DNA from: Myripristis murdjan | Lineage: Eukaryota; Chordata; Actinopteri; Holocentriformes; Holocentridae | Reading direction: 5' to 3' | Assembly (NCBI RefSeq): GCF_902150065.1 | Contig: NC_043986.1 | Span: 9,333,390-9,397,389, forward strand | DNA: 64,000 nt | Shown: piece after piece, positions 52,124 to 62,671 of the stretch | Position numbering within the stretch: the stretch's first letter is position 1 | Layout: each line of letters begins with the position of its first letter | Made by a program: the position numbers and the translations under genes | Notes under the pieces: model-generated | The model's database searches: none | What the model saw: only the letters and a program-made list of their open reading frames with translations | Told to the model about the DNA's origin: nothing

Positions 52124-52892
52124 GTTATGACATCAGTCAATATGCCATTCTTTTCAACAAACTGTTTCAACAAACACACACACACACACACGGCCTACTA
52201 AAGCGTCCCTGTCTTCAAGCGCAAGTTCAATCCTTGAACATCTGTTTGGGTCCCCGGTGCAGAGACATGCAATGCCACACTTCACATTGGTTCTTGCACA
52301 GCAGCATCCCCGGGAACACATGCTTTTCTTGCAACGGCAGTATTTGCTGTGCTTGAGTTCTGAAGGTTTTGCCTCTTTCAGCATCATCGTTGCCACCAAT
52401 TTGCCATTGACAAGTTGTCTCCCAAAATCAGTTGCAGCTGGGTAGGTTGGCTTAACCAGGTGTGCCCGCTTACACACAGCCAACTGATGCAGGGCTCGGC
52501 GAAGGTGTAATAGGAAGGCATCTTCAGTTGGTGGAAGACAACGCATGTCTCCTTTGATGCTCACAAAGAGATGGGCTCGCAGTGCATCCAGAGTACCACC
52601 AAAGTCACTGTCACTTACCACAGATGATGATGAGCAGCTTTGAAATCCGTTGGTTACCGTCGGTTGGTTGTGTGTGTAAGTGTGCCATGATGCTCAATAT
52701 CCAGCATGTTTTTCAGAATTTTGAGTTGTCTAAAAAAATTCCATTGAAGTTCTGCGCCTGTTGATTGCCAACTAGTAGTTAAATCATCACAGATCCAATG
52801 ATTTTGGTTGGATTTTTATCATTTTGTTCTGTGGAATGAGTGTACAGTTTGTTGAAAAGAATGGCATATTGACTGATGTCATAACTTGGTTG
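52124..52892 (-). mobile_element. Element with 44-bp inverted arms around a Cys-rich frame
   Basis: CAAGTTATGACATCAGTCAA (52124 on) and CTTTTCAACAAACTG recur inverted at 52839-52885. Between them lies the frame described next, a (CA)n run at 52177-52192, and a short unknown part. The arms may be transposon ends or an inverted duplication. Confidence 0.5.
52154..52621 (-). pseudogene. Cys-rich CXC-like protein fragment
   Basis: An open frame without ATG reads LLHLRRALHQLAVCKRAHLV, ATDFGRQLVNGKLV and then KYCRCKKSMCSRGCCCARTN and VKCGIACLCTGDPNRC. The cysteine spacing (CRCKKSxC...CxC...KCxxxCxC...C) recalls tesmin/TSO1 CXC units and similar ends of uncharacterised repeat-borne proteins. The 5' edge is GTAAGT-like, so this may be intron or exon read-through. 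Function not known. Confidence 0.45.
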
Positions 52893-53293
52893 CATAGTGA
52901 CAAGCAAGCTTGTCTTAACAGCTGGCGACAGATCGGAGGAGTCCTGGGGGTCGATGGAGAGACTTGCCAGAAGAATTGGAAGGCAATCCGCAATCGGTAT
53001 ATTTGCACTAGACGGAAAATGCTTGAGAAGCGGAGCAGGGACGGGGCAGAGGATATATTTTGCCCGGCCGTTATAAAACGTCTTGGCTGGCTTAAGAATT
53101 ATGTTTCCCACCGCAGCACCGACACCAACTTCCCTCTGAGTCCAGGAAAAGCAAAAGAAAAGCAAGAAAGCGTGCCCCAGAGATAGATGCTGTGGAGGCC
53201 GCCCTTCTGAAGAGGCTCGATGAGATCAGGGAGGATCGGCAATCAAGTCAAAACCTCTACGCCAATTTCAGGATGTATGCGGGCAGCTTCTTA
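52893..53293 (+). pseudogene. MADF-BESS gene, second copy, first part
   Basis: Matches 41892-42292 of the intact copy from the middle of the MADF domain, with a nine-base insertion (CACCGCAGC) and a shifted frame near 53110-53160. The 5' end is replaced by the inverted-arm element. The rest lies beyond a MITE at 53817-53900. Confidence 0.8.
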
Positions 53294-53813
53294 TGCCCCT
53301 TTTCCACTAGTACCTAGTCAGCTCAACTCGGCTCGACTCTACTCGGTTTAAGAGCTTTTCCATTAGGTGGTAGTACCTGCTAGCAGGTCCCATTTTAGGA
53401 CCTACTCAGCTGGGGTTCCAAGCGAGCTGAGTCAAGCTGAAAATGTGACGTAAACACCGTGCAGACAACTGATTGGACAGGGAGTGACGAGAGCGACTCC
53501 CGCACGAAAACAAAACCCGACATTAAAAAAAAAAAAAAAAAAAAACGGCAACAGCGGCCGTGCTCATTGATCGTCAGTGAAGCTGTCAAAGTCGGAAAAT
53601 GGCAAGCAAACCGCTACCGCGGTCAAATAAAGACGTGGAGACTTTTCTGTGCTTGGTGGCGGCCCAAAGAATCCAGAGGGAGCTGGACGGTGCGCCGCCT
53701 TGCTATGACAACTCCACCCACGGCGAGGTGCTACTCAGTTGTAATGGAAAACCACCTAAACCGTGTCGAGGCGAGTAGAGTCGAGCCGAGTAGATACTAA
53801 TGGGAAAGGGCCA
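53294..53813 (+). mobile_element. PIF/Harbinger MITE, 520 bp, with TTA duplication
   Basis: Ends TGCCCCTTTTCCACTAGT and ACTAATGGGAAAGGGCCA are inverted; TTA flanks both sides (53291-53293, 53814-53816). The twin at 42292-42296 is the empty site (CTTCTTACAGG). At 53599 it keeps a 54-codon Myb/SANT-like start, MASKPLPRSNKDVETFLCLV, with IQRELDG. Confidence 0.9.
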
Positions 53814-53905
53814 TTACAGGAGTTGCCACAAGATTCGCTAAAAGACTGATGAGAGAGATGAAGCAACTCATGGACGTTTATGTTCTTTTAAAGTGCTAGG
53901 ATCTG

Positions 53906-55103
53906 AGGCCTAAAGCTAGATTAACATAGTCGGGCTTTCTCTTACTTATCTGGCTTCACTTAACGAGACATCAGCACTCAGGATTTTCGGTACCATAAAG
54001 CCGGCTATCAACTCACTAATTCAACCCAGGCTTTCCAATCTAGATCTGTGCGCGCTCACATAAAAAGGGGGGAGTTTGCTGCATGCGACCAATCGCAGAC
54101 ATGGAAAAATCTACCCAAGCCGCATACGAGGAGTAGACAATAATCATTAATAAATACGAGGAATATAAATCAATAATCCAGGCAAAAAGCAACACAGTTG
54201 CAGCTGCCAAAAGCCGCAAGGAATGGTGGCAAAAAATCGCCGACTGTGTCAATGCGTAAATTAGTGGGATTATAATATTACTTCCCCACCATGACGCCAC
54301 GAGTAGATCTGACAGTAATGTGTGTGTTCAATAAATGAATGTGTCTCTCACTCAGCCATACACTCCTGCAGAGGAACTGGCCCTCTCTAACAGTGAGGGT
54401 CGACCCTCGCTGGACCGCTGCCTTCAGTTTGAGTTTTGTCAGAATCGCCACTTTGATTCAACTGGTTTTGATATTTCATTTTATAAACCATCTGACGCCT
54501 CGTAATTATTCTGCTGGTTAAAATATTATTTCACCGTCACTTAAAGACTGTAAAACATTTAGCATTAACTCCCATGTGGACTTTTCAGGGCAGACTCCCT
54601 AAATACTAAATATGAACAAACTAATGGAAACCTAAAGGAGCCCAGAGGCTGGCGTGTATTTTATGAAACTTTTATTTAACCCTCTGAATTAAATTCCCCT
54701 AATTTATTTTCATAAACATTTAAAAAAAAAAAAAAAAAAAAACATTAGGCTACATCAGTCTACAAGATCAATTTTTGGTTGGACAGTGCAGTCATGAGTA
54801 ACAAAAAAAATAGCCTACAAGAAGAATTCTAAAATGTATTAACTTTAATTTTATAAAAGAAGAAGAAAGGGAAAATGGGCAGGCCATTTTCCAAGAGAGC
54901 TGATTGGTCAGTAGGTGGGGCTTTTCTACCTGCTGAGCTCTTGTCCTGAACTTAGCCTGCTCCGGAGCAGGTTAGGTGTTCAGCATACGTTACCACGGCA
55001 ACGTAGCCCGATAAAAAGTAAGCCACCTTTATGGTACAGAAAAGCCAGGGTTAAGCCTGAAGTTAGCTCGCTAAGCCCAAATCCAGCTTTATGGTACAGG
55101 CCT
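53906..55103 (+). mobile_element. Harbinger element with CTG duplication, 1,198 bp
   Basis: Ends AGGCCTAAAGCTAGATT and CCAGCTTTATGGTACAGGCCT; CTG flanks both sides (53903-53905, 55104-55106). The twin at 42373 reads GATCTGGTTAGG without insert. CWG targets match the element at 25252. A broken Myb-like frame is at 54101. Confidence 0.88.
54101..54259 (+). pseudogene. Myb/SANT-like remnant of Harbinger
   Basis: ATG-started frame with one stop after 11 codons, then YEEYKSIIQAKSNTVAAAKS and RKEWWQKIADCVNA, close to the frame at 26903-27151. Confidence 0.6.
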
Positions 55104-55690
55104 CTGGTTAGGACCAGGCTTGTCGTGTTAACGACAGTCGTTAGGTGCTGGTTTCACTTGGCCATTGTTGTGGTCTGGTACGACTGGTGTGACTCTGGCG
55201 ACTGTCGCTTCACCAGACCACAACAATGGTCAAGTGAAACCAGTGCCTGCATGAACACACCCACAGGCATTAGGGTGGACACTCCCACAGAGGTTAAATA
55301 CCTGGACCTTACCCCACTGTCTTTGTCAGACTAGTGCGGACGAGAAAGACCAATGCGCATGAACTGATGAAGCCCCTTGAATAAGAGGTGAAACATCTTC
55401 CTAAGACAAATACAAGTCCAGTTGCCTACAATTCAATTTGCCAAAAGTGGAGCAATGGAAGTTTTTGTCTTCACCAACAACTTCCCTCCATTCTACTGGT
55501 GCACTGTCAGAATCTGCAAAGTTGACAGGGATGTACCTCAGCCGCTCGTGTTGGTTAGATGAGCAAAGGTAGTTGTGAACAGCAACGTATGCTTTGGTTA
55601 CTTCCTCCGCAGACTCCAGCGAGCACTCCATGGCCTTCCCAAACACCCTCCACATGTTTGGGAAGGCCATGGAGTGCTCGCTGTCATGGA
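55104..55690. mobile_element. Second copy of the hammerhead-like repeat and transposase end
   Basis: Twin of 42376-42944. The inverted arms are kept. The motif now reads GAGGTGAAACATC. The minus-strand transposase end (55401-55694) is open: EVTKAYVAVHNYLCSS and PVNFADSDSAPVEWR. The last part, CATGGCCTTCCC...GGGAAGGCCATG, is a small palindrome. Confidence 0.65.
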
Positions 55691-55793
55691 TCAAGACTTA
55701 AAGTGACTCTAAAACATGAGCACTGGACTGAAACAGTTAAGACTACAAATACAATAATTGAGAAACAAAAAAAAACTGCTACCCATTGCTCTC

Positions 55794-55810
55794 ATTGCAT
55801 TATGGGAAAA
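55794..55810 (-). promoter_or_regulatory. SPH/ZNF143-type site, reversed, upstream of U5-28
   Basis: As at 43054, from a lost minus-strand promoter. Confidence 0.55.
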
Positions 55811-55968
55811 GTGTGACCACGCCTCTGCTTTTCCAGCCCCAGTGCTCGTGCTTTAGGACTTGATCAGCCCTCCAGATGAGGGGTGTCAGTTCACAAAGTT
55901 GATTTATAAACCGACACCGAGGATGTTAAGACGGAGAAAGGGGCTGGATCCTCGTTCCTCTCTGAGGC

Positions 55969-56087
55969 AGTTCACTCTTGTTTCTCTTCAAGTCGTATAA
56001 ATCTTTCGCCTTTTACTAAAGATTTCCGTGGAGAGGAGCATTATGAGTATCAACTAATTTTTTGATGCCCTGCATTCAGTGGGGCTT
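55969..56087 (+). ncRNA. U5 snRNA gene copy U5-28
   Basis: CTTCAAGTCGTATAAA in the internal loop; otherwise normal. PSE 55915-55936 intact, unlike its twin U5-23. Confidence 0.94.
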
Positions 56088-56548
56088 CTAATGTTGTACA
56101 AATGAAAATATAGTTTACAGCAGTAGTTTTTAAGTTCACAGGTTATTCGAAAAGCAAAATTGTGCTCAGAGTTTGCCCATAATGTTTGTGGGGCTTTTAA
56201 CTCTGTAGAGAGAAGTAAACATTTGTTAGTGTGTTTTCTTGAGTTCACAGCTGTATCATCACAAACTGTTTATGTTGAACACAGTGGAAACTGTGTGAAG
56301 AAGAAGATATCGTTTAGCGTATTATCTCAGCTCGTTCCTGTGGTGATTTGTTAAATAATGCTAACCTCTCTGTCTTTTTCCAAAAATGGGGAAAGTTGTA
56401 ATTTAGATGGAAATGAAATGTGTCTTTTATACAAGTTTTTTTTATTTGTTTTGTTTTGTTTTGTTTTTTGTTTTCTTTTAGTGCGACGCAATTGCAGGTA
56501 TTACGAAGGAGAAAAGAATTTTTTTGAAAAGCAGAGGCGTGGTCACAG
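56088..56548. repeat. U5 spacer module
   Basis: Twin of 43321-43784. No gene seen. Confidence 0.65.
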
Positions 56549-56568
56549 TTTTCCCATAATGCAACAAG
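56549..56568 (+). promoter_or_regulatory. SPH/ZNF143-type distal site of U5-29
   Basis: TTTTCCCATAATGCAACAAG after GAGGCGTGGTCACAG; 155-174 bp upstream. Confidence 0.7.
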
Positions 56569-56722
56569 AGCAATGGGTCAATTGTTTTAGAGTCATTTTA
56601 AGTCTTGATCTGCCCTCCTGGTGAGATAAATGAAGTGGTGTCATTCACAAAGTTGATTTATAAACCGACACCGAGGATGTTAAGACGGAGGAAGGGGCTG
56701 GATCGTCGTTCCTCTCAAAGGC

Positions 56723-56841
56723 AGTTCACTCTTGTTTCTCTTCAGATCGTATAAATCTTTCGCCTTTTACTAAAGATTTCCGTGGAGAGGAACATTATGA
56801 GTATCAACTAATTTTTTGATGCCCTGCGTTAAAACAGGGCT
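56723..56841 (+). ncRNA. U5 snRNA gene copy U5-29
   Basis: RNA normal; hairpin GCCCTGCGTTAAAACAGGGC with a weaker inner pair. PSE 56669-56690 intact. First member of a trio with the deleted copy at 57428 and U5-30. Confidence 0.94.
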
Positions 56842-57427
56842 CCCAGTGTTGTGCAAAATAACATAAAAAAATTAGTATGCTAAATACAGTGGTACTTGAC
56901 ATTGAGTGGGATTATCATAATCTAGAGAGATTTTACAGATCAACTTCCAATGATGATATGGTGGAAAATGAAGAAACAAACATAATTTTATATATATTTT
57001 TTAAGTTAAAGTATTTGCTTCCTATCATTGCTAATTACACATAATCTGATGTTGTGGGGAAAAAAAGACATTAGTACTTAGTTCAGTCTTTATCTTTTCA
57101 TGAAATTAAGTGGAATTACCACGATTTTTCTGGATTACGATATAGAGATGTTACAGATCAAATTTCAACAATGATATGGAGAAAAATGGAGAAACAAACA
57201 TATTGTTGCATCTTTTTTTAACTTGAAGTATTTGCTTCCTATCATTGCTGATTACCTGTAATAAGCTTCACTTTCACTTAACTTGATTCACAACCTAACA
57301 CCCTGCTCTTTTGTTTGCCACAAGAATGAACAGGATGACTAAATTAAAGGGACTCAAGACATGTTTCTCTCTGAATACATCAACTGTGTCAAACAGTTAA
57401 ACTTTGCTTTTATTTTCACATAACTAG
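56842..57427. repeat. Convergent spacer of the trio module
   Basis: Same blocks as 28873-29492. It ends with the empty hAT site CTAGAAAC (57424-57431). No gene seen. Confidence 0.65.
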
Positions 57428-57467
57428 AAACCCTGCTGAATGCAGGGCATCAAAAATTACTTGAAAC
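57428..57467 (-). pseudogene. Deleted U5 copy (class A), empty hAT site
   Basis: Same class A junction (TTGAAACGCATCC). Twin of 48025 without the hAT. Confidence 0.85.
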
Positions 57468-57717
57468 GCATCCTGATGGCAGATCAAGTCTTAAAGTGAC
57501 ACTAAAACAAGAGCACTGGACAGAAATGATTCAAGCTACAAAAGCAAGTGTCCTAGGTAGCAATGATGTGAACAAAAAAACCCAAATAATAATGTGTATA
57601 TTTCTCCATTTCCCACTGTATCATCATTAGAATTGAATCTGTAAATCTGTAGGTCCCAACAATCTCACACAACCTGAAACAAACCTTTATAGTGAGTCTT
57701 TTCTTGCACAACATTAG
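57468..57717. repeat. U5 spacer
   Basis: Twin of 48063-48324, shorter by 11 bp near 57697. No SPH core is left. No gene seen. Confidence 0.6.
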
Positions 57718-57836
57718 AAGCCCTATTAAATGCAGGGCATTAAAAAATTAGTTGATACTCATAATGCTCCTCTCCACGGAAATCTTTAGTAAAAGGCGAA
57801 AGATTTATACGAACTGAAGAGAATCAAGAGTGAACT
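57718..57836 (-). ncRNA. U5 snRNA gene copy U5-30
   Basis: TTGATTCTC in the 5' arm and AATTTTTTAATG at the Sm site as in U5-25, plus CAGTTCGTATAAA, but loop I flank is normal. PSE 57869-57890 reads CACAGAGG. SPH 58049-58066. Confidence 0.9.
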
Positions 57837-58048
57837 GCCTCAGAGAGGAACGAGGATCCAGCCCCTTTCTCCGTCTTAACATCCTCTGTGTCGGTTTAGA
57901 AATCACCTTTGTGAACTGACACCACTTCATCGATCTCATCAGGAGGGCAGATCAAGACTTAAAGCACAAGCACTGGACAGAAATGATTCAAGCAACAAAA
58001 ACAAAAAAATTATAATAAAAAAAAAAAAAAAAAGTGACCTGTTGCTCT

Positions 58049-58066
58049 TGTTGCATTATGGGGGAA
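58049..58066 (-). promoter_or_regulatory. SPH/ZNF143-type distal site of U5-30
   Basis: TTCCCCCATAATGCAAC on the gene strand, the same extra C as in U5-25. Confidence 0.6.
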
Positions 58067-58206
58067 GTGTGATCACGCCTCTGCTTTTCAAAAAAAGTTC
58101 TCCTATATAATATCCTCAGCTGCACTGCACTAAAAATGTAACTTAAAAAAAACCAAATCCTTTATCAATAGTCTGTTAACTTACAGCTTTATTTGCACAA
58201 CATTAG

Positions 58207-58325
58207 CAGCCCCACTGAATGCAGGGCATCAAAAAATTAGTTAATACTCATAATGTTCCTCTCCACGGAAATCTTTAGTAAAAGGCGAAAGATTTATACG
58301 ATCTGAAGAGAAACAAGAGTGAACT
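58207..58325 (-). ncRNA. U5 snRNA gene copy U5-31
   Basis: RNA near consensus. PSE 58358-58379 reads CAACGAGG. About 70 bp of promoter are rearranged (CATCAGGACATCAGGAAAGC). The SPH site at 58517-58533 has a G (CCCACAATG). Confidence 0.92.
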
Positions 58326-58516
58326 GCCTTAAAGAGGAACGAGGATCCAGCCCCTTTCTCCGTCTTAACATCCTCGTTGTCGGTTTATAAACCAAATTTC
58401 TGAACTGACACCACTTCATCCATCTCATCAGGACATCAGGAAAGCACGATCACTGGACAGAAGTGATTCAAACCACAACATAAAAAAAGAAAAAAAAACC
58501 TGTGACCATTGCTCTT

Positions 58517-58533
58517 GTTACATTGTGGGAAAA
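58517..58533 (-). promoter_or_regulatory. Degraded SPH/ZNF143-type site of U5-31
   Basis: TTTTCCCACAATGTAAC on the gene strand. Confidence 0.5.
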
Positions 58534-58969
58534 GTGTGACCACACCTCTGCTTTTCAAAAAAAATTCTCCTATATAATACCCTCAGCTGCATTGCACTAA
58601 AAATGTAATTAAAAAAAAAAAACTTATGTAAAAGATAGATTTAATTTCCATCTAAATAACAACTTTACCCCATTTGTAGAAAAAGGCAGAGAGGTGAGCA
58701 GGATTTAACAAATCACCACAGGAACGAGCTGAGATAATACACTAAATAATATCTTCTTCTTCACACAGTTTCCACTGTGTTCAGCCTAAACAGTTTGTGA
58801 TGATACAGCTGTAAACTCAAGAAAACACACTAACAAATGCTTACTTCTCCACAGTGTTGAAAGCCCTACAAGGATTATGGGGAGACTGTGAGCACAACTT
58901 TGCTTTTAAAATAACTTGTAACTTTAATAACTAATGGCGTAAACTATGCTTTTATTTGCACAACATGGG
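58534..58969. repeat. U5 spacer module, inverted form
   Basis: Homologous to 49877-50305 and 62672-63101. No gene seen. Confidence 0.65.
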
Positions 58970-59088
58970 AAGCCCCACTGAAAGCAGGGCATCAAAAAAT
59001 TAATTGATACTCATAACACTCCTCTCCACGGAAATCTTTAGTAAAAGGCGAAAGATTTATACGATTTGAAGAGAAACAAAAGTGAACT
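58970..59088 (-). ncRNA. U5 snRNA gene copy U5-32
   Basis: CACTTTTGTTTC, CTTCAAATCG and GAGTGTTATGAG differ from the norm. Sm site normal. PSE 59121-59142 intact. The upstream region is split by a TA-flanked MITE and a PIF MITE, so the SPH-like site (60365-60382) is about 1.3 kb away. Confidence 0.9.
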
Positions 59089-59218
59089 GCCTCAGAGAGG
59101 AACGAGGATCCAGCCCCTTTCTCCGTCTTAACATCCTCGGTGTCGGTTTATAAATCTACTTTCTGAACTGACACCACTTCATCCATCTCATCAGGAGGAC
59201 AGATCAAGTCTTAAAGTA

Positions 59219-59820
59219 GCTGGGTTTCCATCCACCTATTTTTATTCGCATTTTCAGAAATTGCGAAAAAAAACTTGGATGGAAACGCCAGAAATTCGAA
59301 AAACGGCCGAAAATTCGCAAAAAAGTTTTTACGCTCGGAGGGGGTGGATTTCTCAGCGTATCGATAAAAGAAAATGCGACTTTTTGCTGTGGAAACAGGT
59401 TTTGCGAATAAACGATGACTGGACCAGATATCACGTCAAACTTCTACGCTACAGTCTTATTATTAGTTGTTATTATTATTATTAGTCTCTTATTCCTTAT
59501 TTAGGATGGGTCGGTACGAAGTTAGCGCTGCCAAAATAGTAACCAGACTTCTCCCAAGAGCCGACAAGCTCAGCAGGAATCTGTCCATGATCAGCTGTTG
59601 AGTGTCAGCTGAGTGTTTGGCTGTGTCCGGGGAATTCAGTATTGTTGTTGTTGTTGTTCAGTGGACACAGACGCTATCTTATGATGTCATCTCACGGCGC
59701 ACTCTCCTCTCAATAATTGCAAAACAAAACTAATGGAAACAGGCATAAATTCGCATTTTCTTTTGCGCATTTGGACAAAATTCGCTCAAAAATTTCGATA
59801 TATTTGGATGGAAACCCAGC
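59219..59820. mobile_element. MITE with GCTGGGTTTCCATCCA ends, 602 bp
   Basis: The inverted ends match over at least 15 bp and are flanked by TA (59217-59218, 59821-59822). The twin at 48937-48945 lacks it. (TTG)n at 59643-59657. Superfamily not decided; TA flanks fit Tc1/mariner or ISL2EU-like elements. Confidence 0.8.
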
Positions 59821-59832
59821 TACTGACTCTAT

Positions 59833-60297
59833 TGGCGCTTTTCGGTTTCAGGTGTTTTCCATTACAATTGAGTACCACCTCATCGTGGGTGGAGTCGTCA
59901 TAGCAAGGCGGCCCCACCACCAAGCGCAGAAAAGTCTCCACCTCTTCATTTGACCACGGTACCGGTTTGCTTGCCATTTTCCAACTTTGCCAACTTCAGC
60001 GATGATCAATGCGCACGGTCGCTGTTGCCAGGTTGTTTTTTTTTTTTTTTTTTTTTTTAAAATGGCGGGTTTGGTTTTCGTGAAGGAGTCGCTCTCATGT
60101 GTCATCCCTGTCTGTCCAATCAGTGGCTTGCACTCCATTTACGTCACATTTTGGCTCAACTCAGCTCACTTGGAACCCCGGCCAAGAAGGTACTAAAATA
60201 GTAACTGGTACCAGGCACTACCACCTAATGGAAAAGCTTACAAACCGAGTAGAGTCGAGCCGAGCCGAGTCGAGTAGGTGCCAGTGGAAAAGCGCCA
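59833..60297. mobile_element. PIF/Harbinger MITE, complete, 465 bp
   Basis: Ends TGGCGCTTTTC and GAAAAGCGCCA are inverted. Flanks TAT (59830-59832) and TAA (60298-60300) derive from a TAA target in GTGACTCTAAAAC, the norm for U5 promoters. On the minus strand it keeps the Myb-like start MASKPVPWSNEEVETFLRLV. Confidence 0.85.
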
Positions 60298-61263
60298 TAA
60301 AACATGAGTTCATATTCAAGCTACAAAATAAATAATTAAAAAAAAAATGCTACCCATTGCTCTCGTGGCATTATGGCAAAAGTATGACCCCGTCTCTGCT
60401 TTTCAAACATTTTGCTCTCCTACATGAGACCTGCTGTTGTAATTCACTTCAGAAATTTTTGAATTCAAAACAAAACAAAAAAACTTGGCGAAAACGAACA
60501 TTTCATTTAAATATCAATTCAAACTTCACCCACTGAGGACTAAGACAGAGAGGTGAGCGCGATTTGAAGCAACTAATTTGCAGCCTACAGATCAATGAGA
60601 AGCTGTTTGCTGTCACATAAAACAAGACATCAGACACAATGACATCAAGCAGGAGAGAGAAATGCAACAAATAAACACCACACAGGTTTGCCACTGACCT
60701 CCCAGAAGAAAATATTGCTTTTTCCATTTTTATTGAAAAAGTCCACACTCCATGTCAACCTTTTGCTTTTTGCCAACATGTGCAGCAACAACTCTGCTGG
60801 GTTTTCTTCTGCTTCCAGCCGAGTCTACTGAATTCATCAGTATTTATGGTTCATTTAGCAAATTATCATATAAACCTCTATTTAGCTTATTATGGGTAAT
60901 CAGCAATGATATGAAACAAACACTTCAACTTAATAAAAAACCAAAAATAATACTATGTTTCTCCATTTCCCACTGTGTTATCATTAGAATTTAATCTGTA
61001 ATACTTCCATAGGTTATGGTAATTTTTTTTCTATATTCCTTGTTTATAATGTTTATATTGCATTTTGCTATTTATTATCTGTTTATACTGTTTATAATGT
61101 AAATTATGCTTCATATTTTGCTATCCACTTTGCTGCTGTAACGCTTGAAATTTCCCCACCGTGGGACTAAGAAAGGAATATCTTATCTTAATCCAACTCA
61201 GTTGCATAGTGCAGTTTTGTAGTGACATTATTAAGTTATTTATCTTGTTTTTCACATCATTGG
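60298..61263. repeat. U5 spacer modules
   Basis: First the twin of 49187-49500, then the module with AACAACTCTGCTGGG, then the stretch repeated in tandem at 61770-62333. No gene seen. Confidence 0.65.
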
Positions 61264-61382
61264 AAGCCCTGTTAAACACAGGGCATCAAAAAATTAGTAA
61301 ATACTCATAATGTTCCTCGCCACGGAAATCTTTAGTAAAAGGCGAAAGATTTATACGCTCTGAAGAGAAACAAGAGTGAACT
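61264..61382 (-). ncRNA. U5 snRNA gene copy U5-33
   Basis: CAGAGCGTATAAA in the internal loop and CGTGGCGAGG in the outer stem. Hairpin fully paired (GCCCTGT/ACAGGGC). PSE 61415-61436 reads CACTGAGG. SPH 61599-61615. Confidence 0.92.
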
Positions 61383-61598
61383 GCTTTAGAAAGGGACGAG
61401 GATTCAGCCCCTTTCTCCGTCTTAACATCCTCAGTGTTGGTTTATAAACCAACTTTCTGAACTGACACCACTTCATCCATCTCATCAGGAGGGCAGATCA
61501 AGACTTAAAGTGACTCTCAAGCACAAGCACTGGACAGAAAGGGTTAAGACTACAAATAAAATAATTGGGGGGAAAAAAGCTGCTACCCATTGCTCTCG

Positions 61599-61615
61599 TT
61601 GCATTATGGGAAAAA
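61599..61615 (-). promoter_or_regulatory. SPH/ZNF143-type distal site of U5-33
   Basis: TTTTCCCATAATGCAACG on the gene strand. Confidence 0.7.
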
Positions 61616-62333
61616 TGTGACCACGTCTCTGCTTTTCAAAAATGTTGCTCTCCTACATAACACTTGCTATTGTGATTCACTTCAGAAATGTTTAATTCAA
61701 AACAAAACAAAACAAAAAACGTGGGGAAAGCACACACAAATAAACACCACACAGGTTTGCCACTGACCTCACAGAAGAAAATTTCGCTTTTTCCATTTTT
61801 ATTGAAAAAGTCCACACTCCATGTCAGCCTTTCGCTTTTTTGCTACCATGTGCAGCAACAACTCTGCTGGGTTTTCTTCTGCTTCCAGCCGAGTCTACTG
61901 AATTTATCAGTATTTATGGTTTATTTAGCGAATTATCATATAAACCTCTATTTAGCTTATTATGGGTAATCAGCAATGATATGAAGCAAACACTTCAACT
62001 TAATAAAAAACCAAAAATAATACTATGTTTCTCCATTTCCCACTGTGTTATCATTAGAATTTAATCTGTAATACTTCCATAGGTTATGGTAATTTTTTTT
62101 CTATATTCCTTGTTTATAATGTTTATATTGCATTTTGCTATTTATTATCTGTTTATACTGTTTATAATGTAAATTATGCTTCATATTTTGCTATCCACTT
62201 TGCTGCTGTAACACTTGAAATTTCCCCACTGTGGGACTAAGAAAGGAATATCTTATCTTAATCAAACTCAGTTGCATAGTGCAGATTTGTAGTGACATTA
62301 TTAAGTTATTTATCTTGTTTTTCACATCATTGG
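61616..62333. repeat. U5 spacer, second tandem copy
   Basis: See the tandem duplication. A 93-residue frame at 61688 recurs in other copies of this spacer and is not a gene. Confidence 0.65.
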
Positions 62334-62452
62334 AAGCCCTGTTAAACACAGGGCATCAAAAAATTAGTAAATACTCATAATGTTGCTCTCCACGGAAATC
62401 TTTAGTAAAAGGCGAAAGATTTATACGCTCTGAAGAGAAACAAGAGTGAACT
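62334..62452 (-). ncRNA. U5 snRNA gene copy U5-34
   Basis: CAGAGCGTATAAA as U5-33; GAGAGCAAC in the outer arm; hairpin fully paired. PSE 62485-62506 intact; SPH 62655-62671. It belongs both to the tandem pair and to the larger duplication with U5-26. Confidence 0.93.
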
Positions 62453-62654
62453 GCCTCAGAGAGGAACGAGGATCCAGCCCCTTTCTCCGTCTTAACATCC
62501 TCGGTGTTGGTTTATAAACCAACTTTGTGAACTGACACCACTTCATTTATCTCATCAGGAGGGCAGATCAAGACTTAAAGCACGATCACTGGACAGAAAT
62601 GATTCAAACAACAACATAAAAAAAGAAAAAAAAAAAACTGCGAGCACTGCTCTT

Positions 62655-62671
62655 GTTGCATTATGGGAAAA
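62655..62671 (-). promoter_or_regulatory. SPH/ZNF143-type distal site of U5-34
   Basis: TTTTCCCATAATGCAACAAG on the gene strand. Confidence 0.7.
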
